DNA of 52,634 nt from an uncultured Eubacteriales bacterium (GTDB taxonomy: Bacteria > Bacillota > Clostridia > Oscillospirales > CAG-272), in the NCBI GenBank assembly GCA_934462825.1, contig CAKSIP010000006.1, positions 1 to 52,634 on the forward strand, in the 5' to 3' direction. The translations under genes and the position numbers were made by a program. Below are positions 25,303 through 36,244 of this stretch, piece by piece (the first letter of the stretch is position 1; the number at the start of each line of letters is the position of its first letter). The notes under the pieces were generated by a model. The model did no database searches. It saw only the letters and a list, made by a program, of their open reading frames with translations, and was not told where the DNA came from.

Positions 25303-26367
25303 TTACTCTAATTCTATATTATAACCTAAAATTTCCTTTTTTTCAACAGTTTTTATTTCAATCAAGGAATATTTCTTTTGTAAACGGAGAATATTTTTTC
25401 TTTTTTGTCCCACGGCTTTAGAAATACAGCCCGGCGCAACCGCAAAAACGACGCGTGACGGCCGCATGCCTTCTGTCCATTTTTGTCTAAGCAAGGCATC
25501 CTCTTTTTCATAATACAGCTCCCCCACGGCCAGCTCTCCCAATGCGCTTTGATTGGCGCCGCCATAGACGGTTTCTTTGGACATCAAATTTTCCGAAGCG
25601 CAAAGACCGATGCGGATGCACGGAACGCCGCGCCGCTCCAACACCTTCAAAGCCTCTTTCGTTCGCTCCACCGCATCGTTTTCATTTAGGGGTGTATATT
25701 GACCGAGCTCGGCCATATGGCACAATTCTGTCTCATAAAATACAACGGTAGGATAAATCCTTGCTCCATCGGCATGGAAGTTGCAAATATCCTCTGCCGT
25801 TTTCACTTCGGAGGCCATCGTAGAACCCGGCAGTCCGATCATCATCTGACCGATCAGATTCCAACCCGCCGCTTTAACCAGCCGACAAGCCGATTCCGAT
25901 TCTTCGGCTGTATGCCCTCTCTTGGAAAGCCGCAAAACCACGTCATCCGTGCTCTGAATCCCCAGCTCTACTGTTTTTACCGAATAGCGCGACAAAATAT
26001 CGACAATCTCCGGATTGATATAATCGGGACGGGTGGACATGCGTATTCCTGCCACGTGACCGCTTCGCACATACCCTTCGGCAATATCCAAAAGACGAAC
26101 CATCAGCGCCCGATCAATTCCCGTAAAAGAGCCGCCAAAAAAAGCGATTTCTTTTTCGCAATCGGTCGGCAAGGTCGCCAGCACCGCTTCAATTTCGGGA
26201 ATTACCCTTTCTGCCGAAAAGGTGTCGTGCCCCGATATGGTATGCTGATTGCAAAACACGCACTGATTCGGACATCCGAGATGCGGAATAAAAATGGGGA
26301 TATTGCTATGCCGTTTTTCCGAAGTCTTTTTTTCGGTCTTCGGCGTTCGGGCTTCCGATTTCCGCAT
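25303..26367 (-). CDS. Radical SAM protein of the Elp3-like group
   Basis: A 354-residue radical SAM enzyme. The 4Fe-4S motif is CPNQCVFC (Cys32, Cys36, Cys39, spacing CxxxCxxC); FFGGSFTGI and QMMIGLPGST are SAM-binding strands. It resembles the radical domain of Elp3 without the acetyltransferase domain. The gene is often found between rnc and smc in Clostridia, but I know of no proven substrate. A tRNA or protein modification is possible. Ribosome site GGGGAG. The N-terminal 20 residues are very polar. Confidence 0.85.
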   Translation of the reverse strand: MRKSEARTPKTEKKTSEKRHSNIPIFIPHLGCPNQCVFCNQHTISGHDTFSAERVIPEIEAVLATLPTDCEKEIAFFGGSFTGIDRALMVRLLDIAEGYVRSGHVAGIRMSTRPDYINPEIVDILSRYSVKTVELGIQSTDDVVLRLSKRGHTAEESESACRLVKAAGWNLIGQMMIGLPGSTMASEVKTAEDICNFHADGARIYPTVVFYETELCHMAELGQYTPLNENDAVERTKEALKVLERRGVPCIRIGLCASENLMSKETVYGGANQSALGELAVGELYYEKEDALLRQKWTEGMRPSRVVFAVAPGCISKAVGQKRKNILRLQKKYSLIEIKTVEKKEILGYNIELE

Positions 26368-26399
26368 AACAATCTCCCCTTTTCAATTTTAATTCCGAA

Positions 26400-27119
26400 T
26401 TACAGCAGTTCAAAAAGCCGGCAAGCCTCGCAGGCTGCGTTTTGCTCGGCTTCTTTTTTCGTTTTTCCGCATCCGTGGCCGATAATATTGTGGTTCAGAC
26501 GCACTTCGATTTCAAATTTTTTCATATGATCCGGCCCGCTTTCGGAAATTTCCAGGTATTCGGGCAATTCTCCGTCGGCCTGTTGCGTAAACTGCTGCAA
26601 AAGCGTTTTATAATCCACCGTTTCTCCGCTGATGGAATACACTGAAATTTCTTCTGTCACAAAGGGCAACAAAAAGCGTTTCACCTCGTCCTTGCCCTGC
26701 GCGCCGGCGTCCAGGTACATCGCCGCCAAAAGCGCCTCAAAAGCATCGGCCAGGATCGACTTGTTTGTGCGACCGCCGGTCTTATCCTCGCCCTTTCCGA
26801 GCATCAGAAACTCCCCAAGTCCAAGCTTCACCGCGTAACGCGCCAAGGCTTTTTCGCAAACCAGCTCACGACGACGATTGGTCAGCTTGCCCTCCGGTTC
26901 CTTTTGATATTTTTCAAAGAGATATTCACTGACTATAATCGACAACACCGAATCTCCAAGAAACTCAAGCCGCTCGTTGCACCGACAGGTAATATGCTTT
27001 TGCATCAACTCATTGGAGTAAGAAGAATGAGTCAACGCTTCTTCCAAGATTGTTTTGTTTTTGAATACATAACCGATTCTTTTCTCTAAAAGTGCCATCG
27101 GCTGTGGAGAATGTTGCAT
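26400..27119 (-). CDS. rnc: Ribonuclease III
   Basis: A 239-residue double-strand-specific RNase that processes rRNA precursors. The RNase III signature is NERLEFLGDSVL (49-60), followed by LADAFEALLAAMYLD, and a dsRNA-binding domain spans about 165-235, ending GKTKKEAEQNAA. ATG 27119 with GAGG is the start; the frame is open upstream only through low-complexity Arg/Lys codons that match no family sequence. Confidence 0.96.
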   Translation of the reverse strand: MQHSPQPMALLEKRIGYVFKNKTILEEALTHSSYSNELMQKHITCRCNERLEFLGDSVLSIIVSEYLFEKYQKEPEGKLTNRRRELVCEKALARYAVKLGLGEFLMLGKGEDKTGGRTNKSILADAFEALLAAMYLDAGAQGKDEVKRFLLPFVTEEISVYSISGETVDYKTLLQQFTQQADGELPEYLEISESGPDHMKKFEIEVRLNHNIIGHGCGKTKKEAEQNAACEACRLFELL

Positions 27120-27138
27120 TTTCAAGCCCTCGTTTCTA

Positions 27139-27213
27139 AAATTCGCTTCGCTTCGTTTCCGTTTCCGCTTCCGCTTCAGCGGCATCATCAAAACCATCCC
27201 ATGAGAACGTCCA
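27139..27213 (-). other. Open continuation of the plsX frame past its stop codon
   Basis: After the plsX TAA (27214-27216) the same frame continues for 25 sense codons to TAG (27136-27138). It encodes a peptide starting WTFSWDGFDDA and then an acidic repeat (AEAEAETET) made of GAAGCG/GAAACG hexamers. This looks like a former C-terminal tail cut off by the TAA, or a readthrough extension. Confidence 0.4.
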
Positions 27214-28281
27214 TTAGGTCTGATCGTCCGTTTTTTCTTCCGCGGTAACCGCTTGTTTCGCCGCGGCCGCTTTCGTCTTCCTTTCGGTTTCAAAAGCCAA
27301 GGCATTGCGGGCAATATCTTCCGTCACACCGGAATTGGTATATTGTATGGCCTGTCGAATGGCATTTTTGAAGGCCTTAGCGTTTGAGGAACCGTGCGCT
27401 TTGATGACAGGTTTAGCAAGTCCGAGAATCGGTGCGCCACCGTGCTCGGCGGGATCGAAGTCCTTTTTCATGGCGCCTAACGGCTTTTTAACAATCAGAG
27501 CCGCCAGCTTGGTAAAGAAATTCTGATAAAAAATTCCTTTCAAAACACCAAGAAGCATTTTTCCCATGCCCTCTACCATTTTCAAAAGAATATTGCCGGA
27601 AAAGCCATCGGTCAAGATCACGTCGCAGGTGTCTTTCATCAGACGGTTGGATTCGATATTGCCGACAAAATTAACTCCCGGCTCCGCCTGCAAACGTTTG
27701 TAGCTTTCGATTTGAAGCGGGAGGCCCTTACATTCTTCTTCTCCATTATTCAGGATTCCCACGCGCGGCGCATTCAAACCGTACATTTTTTTCATATAAG
27801 CAGTACCCATATGCGCAAATTGAACCATAATGTCCTCATTGATGACAAGGTTTGCGCCGGAATCCAGCAAAAGCACGGGCGGCTTGAACGGAAGCACCGT
27901 TCCAATCGCTGCGCGGCTGATCCCCTTCAATTTGCGTACAATTAACGAAGCGCCGGTAAACAAAGCGCCGGTATTTCCTGCGCTAACGACCACGTCGCCC
28001 TCGCCGTCGGCCAACATCCGCAAAGCCACCATCATAGAAGAATCTTTTTTATTGCGTACCGAGGCAATTGGATCATCGTTCATGGTAACGACACCCTCCG
28101 TATGGCGCACGGTCATACCGGCAAGAGAAATTCCGGCTTCCTGAGCAATCCGTTGGATTTCGCCTTCATTTCCCACCAAAATAAATGTATCCTCCGAAAA
28201 TTCTGCCGCGGCCATCGCCGTTCCTTTCAATATTTCAAGTGGTGCGTTATCACCACTCATGGCATCCACCAGGATTCTCAT
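27214..28281 (-). CDS. plsX: Phosphate acyltransferase PlsX
   Basis: A 355-residue enzyme that makes acyl-phosphate from acyl-ACP for phospholipid synthesis. The N-terminal ILVDAMSGDNAP, SAGNTGAL and TDGFSGNILLK segments are characteristic. The final 20 residues are a polar tail ending DDQT. Ribosome site AAGGAGA. rnc follows without an acpP gene between them, which differs from many Firmicutes. Confidence 0.96.
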   Translation of the reverse strand: MRILVDAMSGDNAPLEILKGTAMAAAEFSEDTFILVGNEGEIQRIAQEAGISLAGMTVRHTEGVVTMNDDPIASVRNKKDSSMMVALRMLADGEGDVVVSAGNTGALFTGASLIVRKLKGISRAAIGTVLPFKPPVLLLDSGANLVINEDIMVQFAHMGTAYMKKMYGLNAPRVGILNNGEEECKGLPLQIESYKRLQAEPGVNFVGNIESNRLMKDTCDVILTDGFSGNILLKMVEGMGKMLLGVLKGIFYQNFFTKLAALIVKKPLGAMKKDFDPAEHGGAPILGLAKPVIKAHGSSNAKAFKNAIRQAIQYTNSGVTEDIARNALAFETERKTKAAAAKQAVTAEEKTDDQT

Positions 28282-28318
28282 TGAACCAATCTCCTTTTTT
28301 TATTTTTATCTTTTTAAT

Positions 28319-28342
28319 CTTTTAACCTTTTAACCTTTTAAC
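28319..28342. repeat. Three tandem copies of CTTTTAAC
   Basis: CTTTTAAC repeats three times without error, with a degenerate copy before it and a partial copy after it. It sits in the 63-base trmFO-plsX gap, just 5' of the plsX ribosome site on the minus strand. It is a simple-sequence tract that could change length by slippage. Confidence 0.85.
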
Positions 28343-28344
28343 CT

Positions 28345-29742
28345 TTATCCTTCTTTTTGAAAATCAGCTTCGGATGAAAGCAACTGCTCGTCAGCAATAC
28401 AATGTTCGATCTGCTCCAAGGCTCGTTTCGTCAACACCTCGTAGCGAGCCAGCTTACCGCCTTTTACGCGATACCCCAAAGGCTCAATAATTCCGAAATT
28501 TGCATTCATAGGAGTGAAGGTGCCGGTAATCCCACCACGGCTTACATAAGCGGCCATAGCGCCTATCATGGTGCTTTCCGGGAACACAAACGGCTCTTTT
28601 TCGTACACGCGGCGTGCCGCATTGATACCTGCCACAAGACCGGAGCCGGCTGACTCCACATAACCCTCCACCCCCGTCATCTGTCCGGCAAAAAACACAT
28701 GCGGGCGGGCTTTCATGGAATAATCGGCCGAGAGAAATCCGGGAGAGTTGAGATAGGTATTGCGGTGCATCACCCCATAACGCAAAAACTCTGCGTTTTC
28801 CAAGCCCGGAATCATCCGAAACACCCTGCGTTGCTCGGGAAAAGTCAAATGAGTTTGGAAGCCTACGAGATTAAACATCGTTCCCTCTTTGTTTTCCTTG
28901 CGAAGCTGAATCACGGCATAAGGCTCCTGCCCCGTCCGGGGATTTTCCAGCCCAACCGGCTTCAAGGGGCCATAACGCAGTGTGTCATATCCTCGCTTAG
29001 CCATAACCTCCACGGGCATACAGCCTTCAAACACGGTGATGGATTTTTGTTCTTCCGCGTCGAATTGTTTCAGCTCCGCCTCCTTAGCATGAATCAGCGC
29101 ATCATAAAACGCATCGTATTCTTCCCGGCTCATCGGGCAATTGATATAATCGGCATCGCCTTTGCCATAGCGAGAAGCAAAGTAGGCAATCTGCATGTTT
29201 ATGCTGGCAAAATCTACGATAGGCGCGGCCGCATCAAAGAAATGAAGGCTGCCGCATTTTAGCTCACGCTCCATATATGCCGCCATGGCATCCGACGTGA
29301 GAGGCCCGGTTGCTATCACCGAAACCGTATCATTCGGAACACTTTCCGCTTCTTTTCGGATCACGTTGATGTTGGGGTGATTGCAGATTCGATCCGTTAT
29401 ATACGCAGAAAACAAGGTTCGATCCACCGCCAAGGCGGAACCGGCCGGTACGCGCGTGGCATCGGCCGCCTCCATAATCAGGGAGCCGAGGCGCCGCATT
29501 TCTTCTTTTAAAAGTCCCACCGCGTTCGTCGTACAGTCCGAGCGCAACGAATTGGAGCAAACCAATTCGGCAAACGCCGGGCTGTGATGCGCCGGGGTAT
29601 ATTTTTCGGGCTTCATCTCAAAAAGATTTACCCGGATTCCTCGGAGCGCCAGCTGATAGGCCGCTTCACATCCCGCAAGTCCCGCTCCGTAAACATTAAC
29701 CGTGCGGCTTTGATTTTCCTTGTTACAATCGTTACAATTCAT
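28345..29742 (-). CDS. trmFO: Folate-dependent tRNA (uracil-54-C5)-methyltransferase TrmFO
   Basis: A 465-residue flavoprotein that makes ribothymidine at position 54 of tRNAs, using methylene-THF. The FAD-binding GAGLAGCEAAYQLA lies near residue 19; LVCSNSLRS with its Cys, and FFAGQMTGVEGYVESAGSGL near the C-terminus, are diagnostic. ATG 29742 has AAAGGAAAG; the frame upstream to 29835 covers a hairpin region and is not homologous. The topA-trmFO order is standard in Firmicutes. Confidence 0.97.
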   Translation of the reverse strand: MNCNDCNKENQSRTVNVYGAGLAGCEAAYQLALRGIRVNLFEMKPEKYTPAHHSPAFAELVCSNSLRSDCTTNAVGLLKEEMRRLGSLIMEAADATRVPAGSALAVDRTLFSAYITDRICNHPNINVIRKEAESVPNDTVSVIATGPLTSDAMAAYMERELKCGSLHFFDAAAPIVDFASINMQIAYFASRYGKGDADYINCPMSREEYDAFYDALIHAKEAELKQFDAEEQKSITVFEGCMPVEVMAKRGYDTLRYGPLKPVGLENPRTGQEPYAVIQLRKENKEGTMFNLVGFQTHLTFPEQRRVFRMIPGLENAEFLRYGVMHRNTYLNSPGFLSADYSMKARPHVFFAGQMTGVEGYVESAGSGLVAGINAARRVYEKEPFVFPESTMIGAMAAYVSRGGITGTFTPMNANFGIIEPLGYRVKGGKLARYEVLTKRALEQIEHCIADEQLLSSEADFQKEG

Positions 29743-29770
29743 GCTTTCCTTTGTTCTCGTGCTTTTCTTG

Positions 29771-29832
29771 CCAACCCCAAACCTTTTCGGCAAGCTGCCT
29801 GCCCGTCTCGCATAGGCGCAGGCGGGCAAGCG
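29771..29832. repeat. GC-rich hairpin between topA and trmFO
   Basis: Downstream of the topA stop, GCCTGC / GCAGGC and GCCCG / CGGGC arms can pair in alternative ways, flanking a short loop. There is no T-run, so it is not a typical terminator. A related element follows scpB at 42482-42510. Confidence 0.4.
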
Positions 29833-29841
29833 CACGCTTTC

Positions 29842-32193
<2,352 letters not shown>

Positions 32194-32280
32194 TTTTATT
32201 TATAACCATAGCTTCTCCTGTCGGCAGAAGCTCCCTTTCTATCTGCGTTCATAAAAAGTTGCAGAAAATACGCCCCTGTG

Positions 32281-32328
32281 AAAAAATCTTAGGGCGCCGG
32301 CCATGACGAAAGCCCGTCCTTCCGGCGC
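32281..32328 (-). terminator. Weak terminator-like hairpin after dprA
   Basis: GCGCCGG (32294-32300) pairs with CCGGCGC (32322-32328) and an inner GACG/CGTC stem. On the minus strand a T6 run follows, but seven bases after the stem. It may allow partial readthrough from dprA into topA. Confidence 0.45.
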
Positions 32329-32367
32329 TTGTACGCTGATTTTCTAAACTTTACCGTTTCGGTTTTG

Positions 32368-33705
32368 TTAGCGCCGGATATACAAATTGCCGGGCAAGGT
32401 ACTGATCAGCCCGCGAATTTCCAAAAGTGTGAGTGCAGCCATAACCTCACCCACGGTATACCCGAGATTGCATAATTTATCAATCGTAACCGCACGATCC
32501 AAAGGAATCCCTTCAAATACGGTACGACATTTATCATCCAATTGACGCAGAATTTCCTCCGAGCCATCGCTTCTCTTTTCATGAGCGCGAGGCGGCTTTG
32601 AAGATTCTGACACGGTACTTGGACGATCGGCTTCCTCTGCCTTCCGCGGCGGCTTTCGCAAAGGACGAAGCTCCCCCGGATTCGGCACTTGCTTCGGAGA
32701 TGGCTGGGAAGCGGTGTAATTTCTCTCGCTGTAATGTCTGGCCGCTACCCCCATCTTTTCCAGCACTTGTTCATCAAAGTGATAGTTGCTTCTGGCATAG
32801 GTCAACGCCGAATAATTCAAAGAAGCACCGTAAAGTGTCTCATAATCTACAAGAATATCCGAAGCGCTACTAACGGCGGTCGCCCCTCCTTTGATCAAAA
32901 GGTTTGTCCCAAGCGAATTGCTTTCGTCAATATTTCCGGGGATCGCGTAAACATTTCTTCCTTGAATCAAAGCACATTTCGCCGTGATCATAGCGCCGCT
33001 CTTTTCATCGGCTTCCACAATCAGGGTTCCCTGACACAAGCCGCTGATGATTCGATTTCTCACGGGGAAATTGGCTCCGCTCGGCGCGGTGCCGGGGGCA
33101 AACTCGGTGATAACCAAGCCGTTTCTTTCAATAAAAGTTTCCAGCGTGCGATGTTGCGGCGGATAGACAATATCAATACCGCAGCCCAACACGGCAATGG
33201 TTTTTCCTTCGGCCGCCATGGCGCCGCAAGCGGCCACCGAATCAATGCCAAGTGCCATTCCGCTGACGACGACAGCGCCGGCCGCTGCCAATTCATATCC
33301 CATTTTATAAGCGGCACGCTTCCCGTACTCGCTCATTTTTCTGGTACCGACCACGGCAATACAAACCTTATTGTCCAGCGGCATCAGCGTTCCCTTATAA
33401 TAAAGAACCGCCGGCGGATCCTGCAGGTTTTTCAAGCGTGAAGGGTAATACGGATCGGCATACGACAGAATGCCGATCTGATGGGTGGTGCAGTAATCAA
33501 TGGTCTGATACGCCTTTTCCAAGCTTTTATCAGCCAGCCGGTGCGCCAAATCTTCACTGACGCTATCGGAAGCGGACAATTCTTCTTCCGAAAGATTGAA
33601 AATTTCAAAAGGAGTTCCGAAGGTTTCCAGCAACGGAAGGAGCCGTTTAGAGGCCACGGAAAGCCGATCTGCCAACCATATCCAATAAAGATTCTCCGAT
33701 TTCAT
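32368..33705 (-). CDS. dprA: DNA-processing protein DprA/Smf
   Basis: A 445-residue protein that loads RecA on incoming single-stranded DNA. The Rossmann core has VGTRKMSEYG, VSGMALGIDS, GCGIDIVYPP and FPVRNRIISGL. A proline-rich polar linker (about 325-385) leads to a C-terminal winged-helix domain (VTIDKLCNLGYTVGEVMAALTLLEIRG). ATG 33705 has GGGAGG; codons further upstream are not homologous. The dprA-topA-trmFO order is typical. Confidence 0.95.
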   Translation of the reverse strand: MKSENLYWIWLADRLSVASKRLLPLLETFGTPFEIFNLSEEELSASDSVSEDLAHRLADKSLEKAYQTIDYCTTHQIGILSYADPYYPSRLKNLQDPPAVLYYKGTLMPLDNKVCIAVVGTRKMSEYGKRAAYKMGYELAAAGAVVVSGMALGIDSVAACGAMAAEGKTIAVLGCGIDIVYPPQHRTLETFIERNGLVITEFAPGTAPSGANFPVRNRIISGLCQGTLIVEADEKSGAMITAKCALIQGRNVYAIPGNIDESNSLGTNLLIKGGATAVSSASDILVDYETLYGASLNYSALTYARSNYHFDEQVLEKMGVAARHYSERNYTASQPSPKQVPNPGELRPLRKPPRKAEEADRPSTVSESSKPPRAHEKRSDGSEEILRQLDDKCRTVFEGIPLDRAVTIDKLCNLGYTVGEVMAALTLLEIRGLISTLPGNLYIRR

Positions 33706-33819
33706 CCGTTCTTTCCTCCCTTTTTCAAAAAGATTCTCTCCATTTGTCTGTTGTTTTCCAAAGGCCGGCCTCAAAAATCTTTTTTGGTCGGTATTCTAAT
33801 GCTTTATAAAAATCTTCCG

Positions 33820-34713
33820 TTATTCCGACGCAATGCGCCGTCCGAACTGCTCCCACATACAAACGGAAGCGGCAACAGCGGCATTTAACGACTCCGTTCC
33901 GAGTTGCATGGGAATCAAAAGCGTATGGCTACAAGCCTGCAAGGTCAAAGGGGAGAGTCCGTGCCCTTCGTTTCCCACCACAATCACGTCGTCCGCTTGT
34001 AAGGGAACCTTGCCGAGAAGCAGGGCTTCCGAGGTCAAGGCTGCCGCATACGTCCGTCGTTTTTCCGAAGCCAGCGCCTCAAGCGCGGCGGCCAGATGCT
34101 CCGTCCGCACGATTTTCTGCCGAAACAGCGTTCCCATGGAGGCGCGCACGGTTTTGGAATTATAAATGTCGGCACAATCGGAGCTGATCAAAAGGCAATC
34201 CACCCCGAAAGCGGCCGCACTGCGTATGATGGTTCCGAGGTTGCCCGGATCTCGCACCGATTCCACGGCAAAGACACGTTCTCCGTGCGAAATTTCATCG
34301 GTCGGGAAGGTACCATCTCTATTTATTGTAGCAATTTTATGGATTTTGTCAATACATTTTGCCACACATATTATACCTTCCGGCGATTTTTCTTCCGACA
34401 CCTTGGAAAACACTGAATCGGCCAACACGCGCACGGCGACATTTTGCTTTGTCAGTTTGGTTAACCACGGATTCAGATTTTTCAAGCTGCTTTCCTTTAC
34501 CACAGCGGCCTTTATCTCTACCCCGGCTCGCAAGGCTTCCTCCAGCAGCTTGATTCCGTCAAAAAGGAACGCTCCGTCGGCATCCCGATATTTCTTGTCT
34601 CGGAGCTTGCCCACCTGTGTCACAAAAGCATTTTGGCGGGAAGTAATGATTTCATACTGCCGATGATTTTCTTTGGCTTGTTCGCTTCCACGCGATTTGT
34701 ATTTTTCTTCCAT
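33820..34713 (-). CDS. TrmH/SpoU-family RNA 2'-O-methyltransferase
   Basis: A 297-residue SPOUT methyltransferase, probably for 23S rRNA or tRNA ribose. An N-terminal substrate-binding domain (about 20-120) precedes the knot motifs DPGNLGTIIRSAAAFG, NEGHGLS and IPMQLGTESLNAAVAASV. Residues 124-146 are a locally AT-rich, Lys/Ile-rich insertion between the two domains. Ribosome site AGGGAGC. It lies between rplT and dprA, behind the rplT terminator, so it needs its own promoter, which I do not see clearly. Confidence 0.92.
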   Translation of the reverse strand: MEEKYKSRGSEQAKENHRQYEIITSRQNAFVTQVGKLRDKKYRDADGAFLFDGIKLLEEALRAGVEIKAAVVKESSLKNLNPWLTKLTKQNVAVRVLADSVFSKVSEEKSPEGIICVAKCIDKIHKIATINRDGTFPTDEISHGERVFAVESVRDPGNLGTIIRSAAAFGVDCLLISSDCADIYNSKTVRASMGTLFRQKIVRTEHLAAALEALASEKRRTYAAALTSEALLLGKVPLQADDVIVVGNEGHGLSPLTLQACSHTLLIPMQLGTESLNAAVAASVCMWEQFGRRIASE

Positions 34714-34865
34714 TCCAAGCTCCCTTTTCTCTCAAAGCAGTCCCTATTGACACACAAAAGGTGCCTTTGGAATGCTTCTCTTTTTTCGGCATCGTCTGCT
34801 TGCGTTTGCTTTCACGTATTTGGCTTAGGCAACACGCACGGCTTTCGGCCGAGCCTGAGAATTTC

Positions 34866-34911
34866 AAAAAAGGGGCGTTAAAAAATTCCAAACGAATTTT
34901 TTAACGGCCCC
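34866..34911 (-). terminator. Terminator of infC-rpmI-rplT
   Basis: On the minus strand GGGGCCGTTAAAAAATTC pairs with GAATTTTTTAACGCCCC (one bulged base) and is followed by TTTTTT (34871-34866), 17 bases after the rplT stop. Confidence 0.95.
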
Positions 34912-34927
34912 TTCTTTCCATATCCGG

Positions 34928-35281
34928 TTAAAGTGCGGCCTTTGCCTTAGCAACCAATGCTGCAAACGCTTCCTTATCAGCAATTGCGATTTCAGAAAGC
35001 ATTTTACGGTTCAGATCCACACCGGCCAGCTTCAGACCGTGCATAAAGGTAGAATAGTTCATACCGTTTGCCTTTGCCTGAGCAGAAATACGAGCGATCC
35101 ACAGACGACGGAAATCTCTCTTTTTCTGTTTGCGGCCGATGAAAGCATAGTTTCCGCTTTTCATGACGGCTTGCTTTGCCATCTTGAAATGCTTGCTCTT
35201 TGCTCCCCAATAGCCCTTAGCGGCTTTCAATACTTTATTTCTTCTTTTGCGCGTCATTGTTGCGCCTTTTACTCTTGCCAT
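34928..35281 (-). CDS. rplT: Ribosomal protein L20
   Basis: A 117-residue 50S protein needed early in assembly. It starts MARVKGATMTRKRRNKVLKAAKGYWG in two typical blocks and keeps ISAQAKANGMNYSTFM near the middle. In Bacillus L20 represses its own operon by binding the leader RNA; a matching attenuator is present upstream of infC here. Ribosome site TGAGGAATC. Confidence 0.98.
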   Translation of the reverse strand: MARVKGATMTRKRRNKVLKAAKGYWGAKSKHFKMAKQAVMKSGNYAFIGRKQKKRDFRRLWIARISAQAKANGMNYSTFMHGLKLAGVDLNRKMLSEIAIADKEAFAALVAKAKAAL

Positions 35282-35302
35282 TTATCGATTCCTCACTTTC
35301 AG

Positions 35303-35497
35303 TTACTTAGAGATCATTGCTTTGATATTGCTTGCCATTGCATTGCTCAGAATCGCACCGCCGCGAAGCTGTCTTTTACGCTTGGGGGTTTTAATTCCGA
35401 GTTTATGTCTGCGCTGGCTGTGATTGATCTTCACCTTGCCGGTTCCGGTAACGGAAAATCTTTTCGCCGAAGCTCTGTGAGTTTTGATTTTTCCCAT
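35303..35497 (-). CDS. rpmI: Ribosomal protein L35
   Basis: A 64-residue basic 50S protein: MGKIKTHRASAKRFSVTGTG start and HKLGIKTPKRKRQLR are typical. AAGGAG precedes the ATG. It is the middle gene of the infC-rpmI-rplT operon. Confidence 0.97.
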   Translation of the reverse strand: MGKIKTHRASAKRFSVTGTGKVKINHSQRRHKLGIKTPKRKRQLRGGAILSNAMASNIKAMISK

Positions 35498-35537
35498 GGT
35501 TATATTCTCCTTATAATAAATTTCTCTTGCAAGAAGC

Positions 35538-36056
35538 TCACTTCTTTTTTACGGGGGCGATGACCATACTCATAAAGCGGCCATCCAGCACCGGGGGTTT
35601 ATCGGCGCCTCCCATTTCTGCGCAGGCTTCCAAAAATTTCATCATAATTTCCTTGCCCATAGCAAGATGACTCATTTCACGGCCTTTGAATTTCAGAACA
35701 ACCCGAACTTTGTTTCCATCCGAAAGGAACCTTTGCGCGTGTCTGACCTTCGTTTCAAAATCATGCGTATCAATGCGATACGAAAGCTGAATTTCCTTCA
35801 ACTCTACCGTTTGCTGTTTTTTCTTCGCTTCTTTTTCGCGTTTTTCGCATTCAAAGCGATATTTTCCGTAATCCATGATTTTGCACACGGGCGGCGTAGA
35901 CTGCGACGACATCATCACAAGGTCAAAGCCTCTGTCATAAGCCAGGTTCAATGCCTTCTCCGAGGGCATAATACCCAGCTGCTCACCGGACTCACCGATC
36001 AAGCGTACTTCCTTTACCTTGATTTCTTCATTGATCTGAAGTTCTTTTGCGCTAAT
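35538..36056 (-). CDS. infC: Translation initiation factor IF-3
   Basis: A 172-residue factor that keeps ribosomal subunits apart and proofreads start codons. The N domain (INEEIKVKEVRLIGESGEQLG) and C domain (DTHDFETKVRHAQRFL, VLKFKGREM) are complete. There is no ATG where the family begins; the codon nine bases after GGAGG is ATT (36054-36056). AUU is the known infC start in other bacteria and makes the gene self-regulated, because IF-3 itself rejects non-canonical starts. Confidence 0.95.
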   Translation of the reverse strand: MSAKELQINEEIKVKEVRLIGESGEQLGIMPSEKALNLAYDRGFDLVMMSSQSTPPVCKIMDYGKYRFECEKREKEAKKKQQTVELKEIQLSYRIDTHDFETKVRHAQRFLSDGNKVRVVLKFKGREMSHLAMGKEIMMKFLEACAEMGGADKPPVLDGRFMSMVIAPVKKK

Positions 36057-36070
36057 AGGGAAACACCTCC

Positions 36071-36209
36071 AAAAAAATAAGTACGAAGAAGCTTCTCCGT
36101 ACACACAAAACTTCGCCCCTTTTCTTGCAAAACAAAAGAGACAAAAGAATATATGAAACCGTACGCGCCTTTGCGGCACGGTGAGAACGGAGAACGCTCT
36201 GCTTCTTTC
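36071..36209 (-). promoter_or_regulatory. infC operon leader with terminator and antiterminator (L20-type attenuator)
   Basis: Just before the infC ribosome site a GTACG...CGTAC hairpin (36081-36102) is followed on the minus strand by TTATTTTTTT (36080-36071), an intrinsic terminator. An upstream leader segment (36187-36205) contains GAAGC and TTCTCCGT, which are exact complements of ACGGAGAA and GCTTC in the terminator's arm (36088-36100). Pairing of the two would prevent the terminator. In Bacillus this operon is controlled at its leader by L20, so the same is inferred here. Another small stem (ACCGT/ACGGT) lies between. Confidence 0.75.
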
Positions 36210-36215
36210 CTGCGT

Positions 36216-36244
36216 ATTTTATCATGTTTTTGATGGCTTGTCAA
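36216..36244 (-). promoter_or_regulatory. Promoter of infC-rpmI-rplT
   Basis: Minus strand: TTGACA (36244-36239), 17 bases, TAAAAT (36221-36216), with extended TGA. The leader is about 150 bases. Confidence 0.9.
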
